From: an uncultured Prevotella sp.
GTDB lineage: Bacteria > Bacteroidota > Bacteroidia > Bacteroidales > Bacteroidaceae
Assembly (NCBI GenBank): GCA_902477645.1
Contig: CABSIA010000036.1
Location: 1 to 21,407, forward strand
DNA: 21,407 bases
Reading direction: 5' to 3'
The notes beneath the pieces were generated by a model. That model made no database searches. It saw nothing but the letters and a program-made list of their open reading frames with translations, and was not told the origin of the DNA. Of this stretch, positions 8,128 to 14,632 are shown one piece after another. The translations under genes were made by a program, and so were the position numbers. How positions within the stretch are numbered: position 1 is the stretch's first letter; each line of letters starts with the position of its first letter.

Positions 8128-8200
8128 CGCGGAGTGGAGCAGTTGGTAGCTCGCCAGGCTCATAACCTGGAGGTCGCATGTTCGAGTCTTGCCTCCGCAA
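8128..8200 (+). tRNA. Initiator tRNA-fMet (anticodon CAT)
   Basis: A 73-nt cloverleaf: acceptor 8128-8134 with 8193-8199, D arm 8137-8152, anticodon arm 8154-8170 with CAT at 8161-8163, T arm 8176-8192 with loop TTCGAGT, discriminator A8200. Two initiator hallmarks are present: an unpaired C1-A72 (8128/8199) and A11-U24 in the D stem. Two oddities: the anticodon stem is CCAGG/CCTGG, so only two of the three usual consecutive G-C pairs remain, and the T stem has a T-T mismatch (8179/8189). The 3' CCA is not encoded (CAA follows) and must be added. A clear promoter and terminator flank it. Confidence 0.95.
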
Positions 8201-8207
8201 CAATGAT

Positions 8208-8246
8208 TGGGTAACAAGCTTACTATAAGCGAGTTACCCATTTTTT
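8208..8246 (+). terminator. Rho-independent terminator of the tRNA-fMet transcript
   Basis: TGGGTAAC (8208-8215) pairs with GTTACCCA (8233-8240); an inner GCTTA/TAAGC stem extends it beyond a small internal bulge, with a CTA loop. Six T residues follow at 8241-8246. Confidence 0.9.
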
Positions 8247-8322
8247 ATTTCGTAGCTGGGGCATTGAAAGCCGGATTTACTTCAGACCAAAAAACAATTT
8301 TATATCATTAAAAAACATGCGG

Positions 8323-8412
8323 AAAAATGCAGCCGCTTTCATGTGCCATCGCAGCCGCTTACGATGGCATATGAAAGCGGCTGCGATGGCACATGAAAGC
8401 GGCTGCATTTTT
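8323..8412. repeat. Perfect 38-bp inverted repeat built from a 22-bp unit
   Basis: Arms 8323-8360 and 8375-8412 are exact reverse complements, separated by 14 nt. Each arm holds two copies of the decamer GCAGCCGCTT or its inverse (8329-8338, 8351-8360, 8375-8384, 8397-8406). The right half contains two tandem 22-bp units (8363-8384 and 8385-8406) that differ by one base. The left side ends in an A-run and the right side in seven T residues. It sits between the convergent tRNA and GH28-like genes, both of which have their own terminators, so it may be a backup bidirectional terminator or a cruciform-forming element. The 8247-8542 gap holds no credible gene. Confidence 0.9.
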
Positions 8413-8447
8413 TTGTGGCGTTTTAAATTCATGTAATATTGAGAAAT

Positions 8448-8501
8448 AAAAAACCTGTTGGGCGGATTAAATATGTACCAAATTAATTCCGCCAACAGGT
8501 T
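8448..8501 (-). terminator. Rho-independent terminator of the GH28-like gene
   Basis: On the minus strand AACCTGTTGG (8501-8492) pairs with the complementary CCAACAGGTT ending at 8452, and the stem extends through CGGA/TCCG and TTAA with a one-base bulge. Six T residues follow on that strand (8453-8448). It lies about 40 nt beyond the stop codon. Confidence 0.85.
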
Positions 8502-8542
8502 ATTATAGTAATTTCTGCTGTTTTTTATATTGTACGCTCCTT

Positions 8543-9964
8543 TTATTTCCCTATATCCTGGAATTTTATTTTTTTGCCGTTAACAATTATGTTCTTGAAG
8601 TGGACATCCCTGACGGTTCGGTCGGAGTCGTAGTCTTTGATGATGCTTTCTTTGAGTTTTGACTCGTCGCCAGTAAAGCTGATGTTGCTGAACCAGATGT
8701 TTCTGATGTTGCCGCCTGGACATCTGTTGTACTTGCTTGAGAATACGGGTTGGAGGTTGAAGAGCCGGCTGGTTACGACATCTTCTATGCGGATGTTGTC
8801 GAAGCGTACGTCCTCAACGATGTTCTGGTCGCCAGTATTGATTTGGAATATTCCGTTGCCATCGGCAGAAAGTACATCGCAGTCCTCAACACGGACATTT
8901 TTAAGCACCTCGCCTTTACCTGCCCTGTCGTCGCCATGTCCGCCAAGATTGAAGGGGCGTGCAAGGTCGCTGAATATGGTGGCCCGCCTTATTCTGTAGT
9001 TCTCGCTGCCTCCCCAGTACCACCAGCGGTGGTTGTATAGTGCAAAAGCATCATCGTTGTTGCGTAGGAAAACGTCCTCAACGGTGACATTGCGGCAGCA
9101 CATCATGTCGATGCCGTCGCTCCATGGATGGCGTGAGAAGCTGCGGAGGTTGCGGATGACAATTCCGTCAGACTCCCCGCCGAAAATGGTGTAGTGTTGA
9201 GGATTTATTACGGTGATGCCGTCTACGAGTACATTCTTGGAGTATGTTATCTCTACGCCACGAAGGGGGCTGAGCAATACGCCACGTCCTATAATCTTGA
9301 CGTTCTCAGCTCTGTCAACAATGAGTCGTGCCCTTACGACAGCTCCAGGTGCTATGTATACGGTGCTGTTGCTCGGAATTTTTATCTCGCCGCTTGGCAG
9401 GTCTTTTGGCTTATGGATGCCGGGACCGAAATATATTAGTTTCGGGTGCTGTACGAACACGTCGTGGTTGTTTATGGTTTCCCAGAGAATAGAGTCCTTT
9501 GAGTCGGCGCTTGGTATGGCCGGAACATATAGCTCGGGTCCATCAACGAAAACATGCAGGTTGTGCTCGCGGTCGCCGTTTATCTCTACGCTGAGGCTAT
9601 AGCTTTGATTGTTGCAGACTTTTGGAATGTTGAACTGAATAGTGGAGTCGTTGACAAGTGTATGCTTGATGCCCTTTGCCAACGGGCGCACTATGGCTGA
9701 TTCTATTTTCTGTTTGTGGTAAACTATGCGCATTGTTGACTTGTTGTCGATAGCGAACTGGCACCATGACGCTTCCTGTACCTTTTGGTGCGGGTTTACC
9801 TGACACTGGTATGTTGGAGCCTTTTTGTCGTTTATCCATACACTGAAATCGTGCATTTCCCTTAGGCTCTCTTTGTCGTCGGGATATACGGGGATTGTCT
9901 GGGCTCCTGCATGGAGAGTTGTCAGCAACATTGCTGTTGCGGCAATTTTTGTCTTTATTCTCAT
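8543..9964 (-). CDS. Secreted GH28/GH49-like pectin-lyase-fold glycoside hydrolase
   Basis: A 473-residue protein with a Sec signal peptide (residues 1-22, ending HAGAQ) and no lipobox, so probably periplasmic. Residues about 24-165 look like an N-terminal beta-sandwich. From about 175 there is a right-handed beta-helix with repeated I/V-rich turns (NVKIIGRGVL, NVLVDGITVINP, DGIVIRNLRSF). The acidic and His motifs of GH28-type inverting hydrolases are present: SDGID (282-286), DD (304-305) and GHG (342-344). Known for such enzymes: hydrolysis of polygalacturonan or, in the related GH49, alpha-glucans such as dextran. The N-terminal sandwich leaves GH49-like activity possible; the substrate is not known. 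The start at 9964 restores the signal peptide; the extension to 10012 hides it. It is a single gene with its own terminator and no SusC/SusD pair nearby. Confidence 0.82.
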   Translation of the reverse strand: MRIKTKIAATAMLLTTLHAGAQTIPVYPDDKESLREMHDFSVWINDKKAPTYQCQVNPHQKVQEASWCQFAIDNKSTMRIVYHKQKIESAIVRPLAKGIKHTLVNDSTIQFNIPKVCNNQSYSLSVEINGDREHNLHVFVDGPELYVPAIPSADSKDSILWETINNHDVFVQHPKLIYFGPGIHKPKDLPSGEIKIPSNSTVYIAPGAVVRARLIVDRAENVKIIGRGVLLSPLRGVEITYSKNVLVDGITVINPQHYTIFGGESDGIVIRNLRSFSRHPWSDGIDMMCCRNVTVEDVFLRNNDDAFALYNHRWWYWGGSENYRIRRATIFSDLARPFNLGGHGDDRAGKGEVLKNVRVEDCDVLSADGNGIFQINTGDQNIVEDVRFDNIRIEDVVTSRLFNLQPVFSSKYNRCPGGNIRNIWFSNISFTGDESKLKESIIKDYDSDRTVRDVHFKNIIVNGKKIKFQDIGK

Positions 9965-10059
9965 AATAGATACTTGTTTTGTTTTTTGTACTTTATATAA
10001 TATAATACGCATGAGAATAAAGAAAAGCAGAAAGCGACACCAAAATTTTTAAAATAAAT

Positions 10060-10105
10060 TCCGTGTTATCCGCAGAAATAAATTATTTAATACGGATAAC
10101 ACGGA
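10060..10105 (-). terminator. Hairpin with T-rich tail after glmM
   Basis: Arms 10060-10072 and 10093-10105 are perfect 13-bp inverted repeats (TCCGTGTTATCCG) with a 20-nt AT-rich loop. On the minus strand the second arm runs into ATTTATTTT, so it can terminate glmM transcription, which ends about 30 nt upstream. No consensus promoter is clear in the rest of the 9965-10136 gap. Confidence 0.6.
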
Positions 10106-10136
10106 TATTATAGATATGCCCCTGTGAGTTTATGAT

Positions 10137-11528
10137 TTATTGCATATCGTAGACTACCTGCATGATTTTTTTGCCAAGTGCGTCGGCCTGTTCCATTGTA
10201 TTTGCCTCGCTATATACTCTGATGATAGGTTCTGTGTTGCTCTTGCGCAAGTGAACCCATGAGTCAGGAAAGTCTATTTTTACTCCGTCAATGTCGTTTA
10301 CAGACGCATTGGAATCTGCCGCATACATTTCTTTTATTTTTACCAATATGGCGTCAACATCGGTGCTTGGTGTGAGGTCGATGCGGTTTTTGGCTATCGA
10401 ATATTCTGGGAATGTTGCACGAAGCTCGCTCACCTTGCATTTCTTCTGGGCCAGACTCGACAGGAACAGGGCAATGCCTACAAGTGCGTCGCGTCCGTAA
10501 TGGCTTTCCGGATATATTACTCCGCCATTTCCCTCGCCACCAATCACTGCGCCGACTTCTTTCATCTTTGTTGTTACGTTGACCTCGCCAACTGCGGCAG
10601 CGGTGTAAGTTGCTCCATGTTTTTCGGTAACGTCGCGAAGAGCACGTGTTGAGCTGAGATTTGAGACGGTGTTGCCTGGTGTGTGCGACAATACATAGTC
10701 GGCAACGCTTACGAGGGTATATTCCTCACCATACATTTTTCCGTTTTCACAGATGAATGCCAGACGGTCAACATCTGGGTCAACGACAATTCCCAAGTCG
10801 TAGCCACCCTTTGACATAAGTTCCATTATGCCGCTGAGGTTTTTCTCCAAAGGCTCTGGATTATGGGCGAAATCACCGTTTGCCTCACCGTTAAGTATAG
10901 TGTATTCTATTCCAAGTGCAGAGAGCAGCTTAGGCAGTATAATTCCTCCAACGCTGTTTATCGTATCAACGGCTACACGGAACCCCGCAGATTTTATGGC
11001 ATCTTTGTCGACAAGGCTCAGAGCGAGCACGCTGTCGATATGTTTCTGGTCGAAAGTGTTGTCTTCGGTATATTTGCCAACATGGTCGACATCGGCATAG
11101 TCGAAATCCTCTGCCTCAGCTATGCGCAGCACCTCGTTTCCTGCCTCTTTGTCAAGAAACTCGCCTTTGGCGTTGAGAAGCTTCAGAGCGTTCCACTGAC
11201 GTGGATTATGGCTTGCGGTTATGATTATGCCGCCATCGGCATTGCTCATCGTTACGGCGAGCTCTGTGGTTGGAGTCGTTGCCAGTCCGATGTTTACAAC
11301 ATCGTATCCCATGCCGGTAAGGGTTCCGCAAACAATGTTGCAAACCATCTGTCCGCTTATACGCGCATCGCGTCCGACAACAATTTTGTTTGTCGGATTT
11401 ACCGAGTTGCGGCGAATATAGGTTGCGTACGCTGTTGTAAACTTTACAATGTCGAGTGGGTTCAATGTGTCACCCGGCTTGCCGCCTATGGTGCCTCGAA
11501 TTCCTGAGATGGATTTAATTAGTGTCAT
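10137..11528 (-). CDS. glmM: Phosphoglucosamine mutase (phosphohexomutase superfamily)
   Basis: A full-length, 463-residue alpha-D-phosphohexomutase. Seen: the phosphoserine loop TASHNP at 104-109 (Ser106), the metal loop DPDVDR at 250-255, the sugar-binding GEGNGG at 331-336, and the phosphate-binding RKSNTEP at 428-434. It should interconvert glucosamine-6-phosphate and glucosamine-1-phosphate for UDP-GlcNAc, hence peptidoglycan and LPS. The motif set (TASHNPRQWNALK, SNTEP) is the archaeal-type GlmM version usual in Bacteroidota rather than that of E. coli GlmM, so a phosphomannomutase or dual activity is not excluded. It follows the FKBP-like lipoprotein gene across a 141-bp gap filled by repeat copy B, with no promoter seen there, so cotranscription is likely. 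Confidence 0.88.
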   Translation of the reverse strand: MTLIKSISGIRGTIGGKPGDTLNPLDIVKFTTAYATYIRRNSVNPTNKIVVGRDARISGQMVCNIVCGTLTGMGYDVVNIGLATTPTTELAVTMSNADGGIIITASHNPRQWNALKLLNAKGEFLDKEAGNEVLRIAEAEDFDYADVDHVGKYTEDNTFDQKHIDSVLALSLVDKDAIKSAGFRVAVDTINSVGGIILPKLLSALGIEYTILNGEANGDFAHNPEPLEKNLSGIMELMSKGGYDLGIVVDPDVDRLAFICENGKMYGEEYTLVSVADYVLSHTPGNTVSNLSSTRALRDVTEKHGATYTAAAVGEVNVTTKMKEVGAVIGGEGNGGVIYPESHYGRDALVGIALFLSSLAQKKCKVSELRATFPEYSIAKNRIDLTPSTDVDAILVKIKEMYAADSNASVNDIDGVKIDFPDSWVHLRKSNTEPIIRVYSEANTMEQADALGKKIMQVVYDMQ

Positions 11529-11542
11529 ATTTTATTTTATTA

Positions 11543-11659
11543 AGTTGACAAGTTGACGAGTGAACAAGTTAACAAGTCGTTGGTTATTAAAATGACGAGT
11601 TAACAAGTTGAAACAGACTATTATCTCGTCTACTTGTTAACTTGCTTACTCGTCAACTT
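11543..11659. repeat. Intergenic hairpin of the octamer family (copy B)
   Basis: Arms 11550-11576 and 11633-11659 are 27-nt inverted repeats matching at 25 positions. The left side reads as successive 8-mers AGTTGACA, AGTTGACG, AGTGAACA, AGTTAACA (11543-11574), and a further partial copy lies at 11593-11610. It starts 10 nt after the lipoprotein stop codon and ends 14 nt before the glmM start, so it fills the gap between two probably cotranscribed genes. Confidence 0.85.
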
Positions 11660-11669
11660 TTCTATAAAA

Positions 11670-12317
11670 CTATCTTCCTCTTTCGTAAGTCAATATGTAG
11701 TAGCATGGATATACGTTTGCTGTTGCCATGCTCTGTCCCATATCGTGTGGAACAATCAGCTTAACCTTTGCGATCTCATCGGTAATGGCGACAGGGCGTC
11801 CAACCTGAATGTATGGCAGAGGTACGAGCCATCCCGTTGGTACTGTAGTATTTGATGAACTGCCGTATATATAGTTCAAAACACTTTCGCCATATATGAA
11901 CGATGCAGTGAAAGTACCGCTGGTGTTGCTGACAATCATCTTGTCAACTATAGAGTTGTATTGCAATATGTCATTTGACAATTGAATAGAATCGGTGAGA
12001 ATATTTTTCTCGGTAAAACGGCATAATACGGTTGCCGTCTCGCCATCCTTGATTTTCGCTCCACATCCGTTGCGGATAATCTGCATGTAAACACCTTTTG
12101 ACTCAAAGAGCACAAATTCGTTTTTGCTTACATCTGTCTTATATCCGTTTGCGGCAAATTCCTCTTCTGTGATAACGTGTATGGCAGAGTCAGAGACAAA
12201 CTTTGCTATTGCATGGCGTTCACGTTCCTTCATATCTGCGTATGTCTCATCGTCGTTGCACGATGCTATTGTTGTGACTCCGATAAGGAGCAGCATGAAA
12301 TATGCGAATTTTCTCAT
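11670..12317 (-). CDS. FKBP-like lipoprotein (DUF4827 type)
   Basis: A 215-residue lipoprotein: signal peptide 1-19 with lipobox IASC (Cys20), followed by NDDE. The remainder has a divergent FKBP-type peptidyl-prolyl isomerase pattern: KDGETATVLCRFTEKNILTD resembles the FKBP strand-turn with DG, PTGWLVPLPYIQVG resembles the GW-containing helix, and KVKLIVPHDMGQ resembles the IP...YG segment. The family resemblance to the Bacteroidota DUF4827 group is from memory. Several usual active-site aromatics are not evident, so it may be a chaperone or binding protein rather than an active isomerase. It is probably anchored in the inner or outer membrane facing the periplasm. It has its own promoter and precedes glmM. 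Confidence 0.75.
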   Translation of the reverse strand: MRKFAYFMLLLIGVTTIASCNDDETYADMKERERHAIAKFVSDSAIHVITEEEFAANGYKTDVSKNEFVLFESKGVYMQIIRNGCGAKIKDGETATVLCRFTEKNILTDSIQLSNDILQYNSIVDKMIVSNTSGTFTASFIYGESVLNYIYGSSSNTTVPTGWLVPLPYIQVGRPVAITDEIAKVKLIVPHDMGQSMATANVYPCYYILTYERGR

Positions 12318-12341
12318 ATATAGTTGTTGTTAATTTGTTTG

Positions 12342-12349
12342 CAAAGATA
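12342..12349 (-). promoter_or_regulatory. -7 promoter element upstream of the FKBP-like lipoprotein gene
   Basis: TATCTTTG on the minus strand, 24 nt upstream of the ATG, matches the TAnnTTTG consensus. No TTTG is found at the -33 spacing, so it is a one-box match. The rest of the 12318-12408 gap is AT-rich with nothing else clear. Confidence 0.5.
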
Positions 12350-12408
12350 CTAAAAAAATATTTGCCCGCATTATCATATAGTAATAATGTTGTTTTTTTT
12401 GTGTTTTT

Positions 12409-13344
12409 TCACCTTATGGCCTTTATAATGCGGGGGAACATTTTTCTCAGTCTTACCAAATGCCGTGATATGCTGCTTCCGGCAACAACTATGCTTACGG
12501 CACTGATAATGAGGACGAAACCAATAACAATGCGTGGAGTTAGGGACTCATGGAAGATGGTTACGCCGAAGAATACAGCTGTTACAGGTTCCAGCGCTCC
12601 CAATATTGCAGTTGGAGTAGAGCCTATGTATTGTATGGCGCCTGTTGTGCAGAGCAGCGATATTGCTGTGGGCATGAGTGCCAGGGCAACAAGATTGCCC
12701 CATAGCCATGGCTTGTCTGATGGCGGTAATTGTATGCCTTCACCGGCAATGGAGCGGAAAACAAACAGGAACCATCCGAAGAGTATTACATAGAATGTAA
12801 TCTTCAGGGTTGCCATTTCGCGCAGATGCAACTGATTGATAGCCACTATGTATATGGCATACGACAGAGACGATGCGAAAACAAGTGATGTGCCTGTCAG
12901 GGATAGGGTGGTGCCGTTCTCGCCTTTATATAGTAACCCAATGCCTCCAACTGCCATCAGCAGGCAGAGTATGGTCTGTATGGTGAGTTTCTCACCAAAG
13001 AACATTGCCATAATCAGTGCCACCATGATGGGGTAGACAAAAAGAATGGTGGATGCTATGCCTGCATCCATATAGTTGTAGCTTTGAAACAGGGTGAGCG
13101 ATGACAAGGCGAAGATGATTCCGAGAACGGCTAAGGGCACAATATCACGGCGTGTAATCTTAAACGAGCGTCCTCTCGACTTCAGCATTATGCCAAGAAT
13201 TGGCAATGCGAAAAGGTATCTGAAAAACAATACGGAATCGGGAGTAAATCCTTCGGCATATAGAGGCAGAGCGAACAGTGGGTTGGTTCCGTAGGATGCG
13301 GCGGCTATTGCGCCAAGAGCATATCCTTTAATCTTTGTGTTCAT
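12409..13344 (-). CDS. DMT-superfamily transporter with two EamA domains
   Basis: A 311-residue, about 10-helix membrane protein with two EamA repeats. The first covers about residues 5-140, with FFRYLFALPI and PIMVALIMAMFFGEKLT. The second covers about 150-300, with the characteristic GALEPVTAVFFGVTIFHESLT. Members export or import amino acids, nucleosides or other metabolites; the substrate here cannot be predicted. It ends in a basic cytoplasmic tail (RHLVRLRKMFPRIIKAIR). The start at 13344 (MNTKIKGYALG) is chosen because the in-frame extension to 13383 is translated from repeat copy C. It follows the 83-residue protein gene across an 83-bp gap holding that repeat and is probably part of the same transcript. 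Confidence 0.88.
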   Translation of the reverse strand: MNTKIKGYALGAIAAASYGTNPLFALPLYAEGFTPDSVLFFRYLFALPILGIMLKSRGRSFKITRRDIVPLAVLGIIFALSSLTLFQSYNYMDAGIASTILFVYPIMVALIMAMFFGEKLTIQTILCLLMAVGGIGLLYKGENGTTLSLTGTSLVFASSLSYAIYIVAINQLHLREMATLKITFYVILFGWFLFVFRSIAGEGIQLPPSDKPWLWGNLVALALMPTAISLLCTTGAIQYIGSTPTAILGALEPVTAVFFGVTIFHESLTPRIVIGFVLIISAVSIVVAGSSISRHLVRLRKMFPRIIKAIR

Positions 13345-13350
13345 TTTTTT

Positions 13351-13426
13351 AGTTGACGAGTAAACAAGTTGACGTGTAAACAAGTTGACGTGTTGGCAAG
13401 TTGACGGACTGACGAGTAAACAAGTT
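13351..13426. repeat. Tandem 16-bp repeat of the octamer family (copy C)
   Basis: Three head-to-tail 16-bp units at 13351-13366, 13367-13382 and 13383-13398 (consensus AGTTGACGWGTAAACA), then a 24-bp variant unit at 13399-13422 and a partial AGTT. Unlike copies A and B it has no inverted arm. It abuts the stop codon of the 83-residue gene (13430-13428) and ends 6 nt before the transporter start, so it makes up almost the whole gap. Confidence 0.88.
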
Positions 13427-13427
13427 T

Positions 13428-13679
13428 TTAAGAAACGGCAGGCAGTCTTCCGTTGAGCAGCAATGTGAAGTTCTTTTTGTAGGCTTCCACCATTTTGTCG
13501 TGGCCTGGTTGGTTATTGTACTTTTTAAACACTTCTGTCTGTGCGAAGGCTGGGTATATTTCCTCGTAGTGATTTACCATTACCTCTTTCACTTGACGTG
13601 GATTGTTGGGGTCTGCATGTTCGGCAAGCAGCACACGCAGTGCAAAGCCACGGAAGAATGTTGCTATTTCTTTTTCCAT
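13428..13679 (-). CDS. Small conserved-looking protein of unknown function (83 aa)
   Basis: An 83-residue soluble, mostly helical protein (MEKEIATFFRGFALRVLLAE ... PGHDKMVEAYKKNFTLLLNG) with no signal peptide, membrane segment or cysteine. I do not recognise the family. Its reality is supported by a 16-bp overlap of its ATG with the end of queG, by balanced amino-acid composition and by the lack of a competing gene on either strand. The overlap suggests translational coupling to queG, but no functional link to queuosine can be inferred from the sequence. The stop codon is directly joined to repeat copy C. Confidence 0.7.
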   Translation of the reverse strand: MEKEIATFFRGFALRVLLAEHADPNNPRQVKEVMVNHYEEIYPAFAQTEVFKKYNNQPGHDKMVEAYKKNFTLLLNGRLPAVS

Positions 13680-14632
13680 ACTGTTTTTATGGCATTAATG
13701 TTTCTTACTAATCCTGCATATTTAGCTCTTTTCGCGGCACTTCCCTTGAATAGCTGCCGGTATTGTTCTTCGGTGAGAACTTCCCATTTATCCCATGTCA
13801 TGTCAATCAGTTCCGGCTTAGGCTGAAATTCCTGAATGTCGGTAGGTGTGGCAAATTTGTTCCAAGGGCAGGCTTTCTGACATCGGTCGCATCCGTAGAA
13901 TGTGTTGCCCATAGCTTTGGCCTCTTGACTTGTGATTGTGTCAGAGCGGTTCTCTATTGTGATATACGACAGGCATTTAGCTGCATTCATCATTGTGCCG
14001 TCGCCGAGAGCTTTTGTCGGACAACTGTCGAGACAAGCCGTGCATGTGCCACATCTGTCTTGCATGGGAAGGTCATAGTTGTCGGCCTCGTCTGAAAGAA
14101 TAAGCTCGCCAAGAAAAAACATGCTTCCTGCATGCGGTATGATGAGCTGCTGGTTTTTACCTTGCCATCCTATGCCAGCCTGTTGTGCCCAATAACGCTC
14201 GAGAATTGGGGCTGTGTCAACGAGGACTCTGAATGGCTGTTGCCCGGGTGTCGTTGTTTTATCATCTGTATGTAGTCCCAGATTGCCGGCGAGAGAGTAC
14301 AGTTTTTTTCTTACAACATCGTGATAGTCAAGTCCGTAGGCATAGTATGCTATTTGTGGCTCTTCGGCAGGGATTGTTTTCTTAGGACAGTAATTGAGCG
14401 CAACAGATACTATTGTTTTAGCCCCATTCAGCAGTAACCGTGGGTCGAGTCTGACGGCTGTGTTTTTTGCCATATATGTCATGCCGGCATTGTACCCTTG
14501 AGCAATCCAATTCAGAAGTTTGGCCTCTTCTTTGCTGTCAACTTTTTGCGCCTTTGCTATTCCGCATGCAAAAAAGCCGAGACGTTTTGCCTCAGCCTTT
14601 ATGGTTTCGCTATTTAAAAGTCTTGAACTCAT
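13664..14632 (-). CDS. queG: Epoxyqueuosine reductase
   Basis: A 322-residue cytoplasmic cobalamin- and iron-sulfur-dependent enzyme performing the last step of queuosine synthesis on tRNA (epoxyqueuosine to queuosine). Seen: two [4Fe-4S] cysteine sets, C194/C197/C200/C204 (CGTCTACLDSCP) and C220/C248/C251/C255 (CDRCQKACPWN), and the family motif VDTAPILER around residues 138-146 with a likely catalytic Asp139. The C-terminal HEAT-like extension of some homologues is absent, as in many short forms. The gene overlaps the upstream deacetylase gene by 23 bp and the downstream small gene by 16 bp, giving a tightly coupled trio. No other queuosine gene is in the window. Confidence 0.95.
   Translation of the reverse strand: MSSRLLNSETIKAEAKRLGFFACGIAKAQKVDSKEEAKLLNWIAQGYNAGMTYMAKNTAVRLDPRLLLNGAKTIVSVALNYCPKKTIPAEEPQIAYYAYGLDYHDVVRKKLYSLAGNLGLHTDDKTTTPGQQPFRVLVDTAPILERYWAQQAGIGWQGKNQQLIIPHAGSMFFLGELILSDEADNYDLPMQDRCGTCTACLDSCPTKALGDGTMMNAAKCLSYITIENRSDTITSQEAKAMGNTFYGCDRCQKACPWNKFATPTDIQEFQPKPELIDMTWDKWEVLTEEQYRQLFKGSAAKRAKYAGLVRNINAIKTVWKKK

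Noticed and set aside
8128..8200. tRNA as an integration site of a mobile island
   Set aside because: There is no integrase and no second copy of the tRNA 3' end in the window; the neighbours are core or stand-alone genes.
8053..8241. 62-residue open frame antisense to the tRNA
   Set aside because: It is a translation of the complement of the tRNA-fMet gene and terminator; tRNA genes often give such frames and nothing supports it as a gene.
8277..8495. 72-residue open frame on the minus strand next to the GH28-like gene
   Set aside because: It runs through the 38-bp inverted repeat and the GH28-like terminator, so it is non-coding structure read as protein.
13345..13383. Longer N terminus for the EamA transporter
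   Set aside because: The extra 13 residues come from tandem repeat copy C; the ATG at 13344 directly precedes the first membrane helix.
13351..13426. CRISPR array
   Set aside because: Units are 16 bp with no unique spacers, and no cas genes are present.
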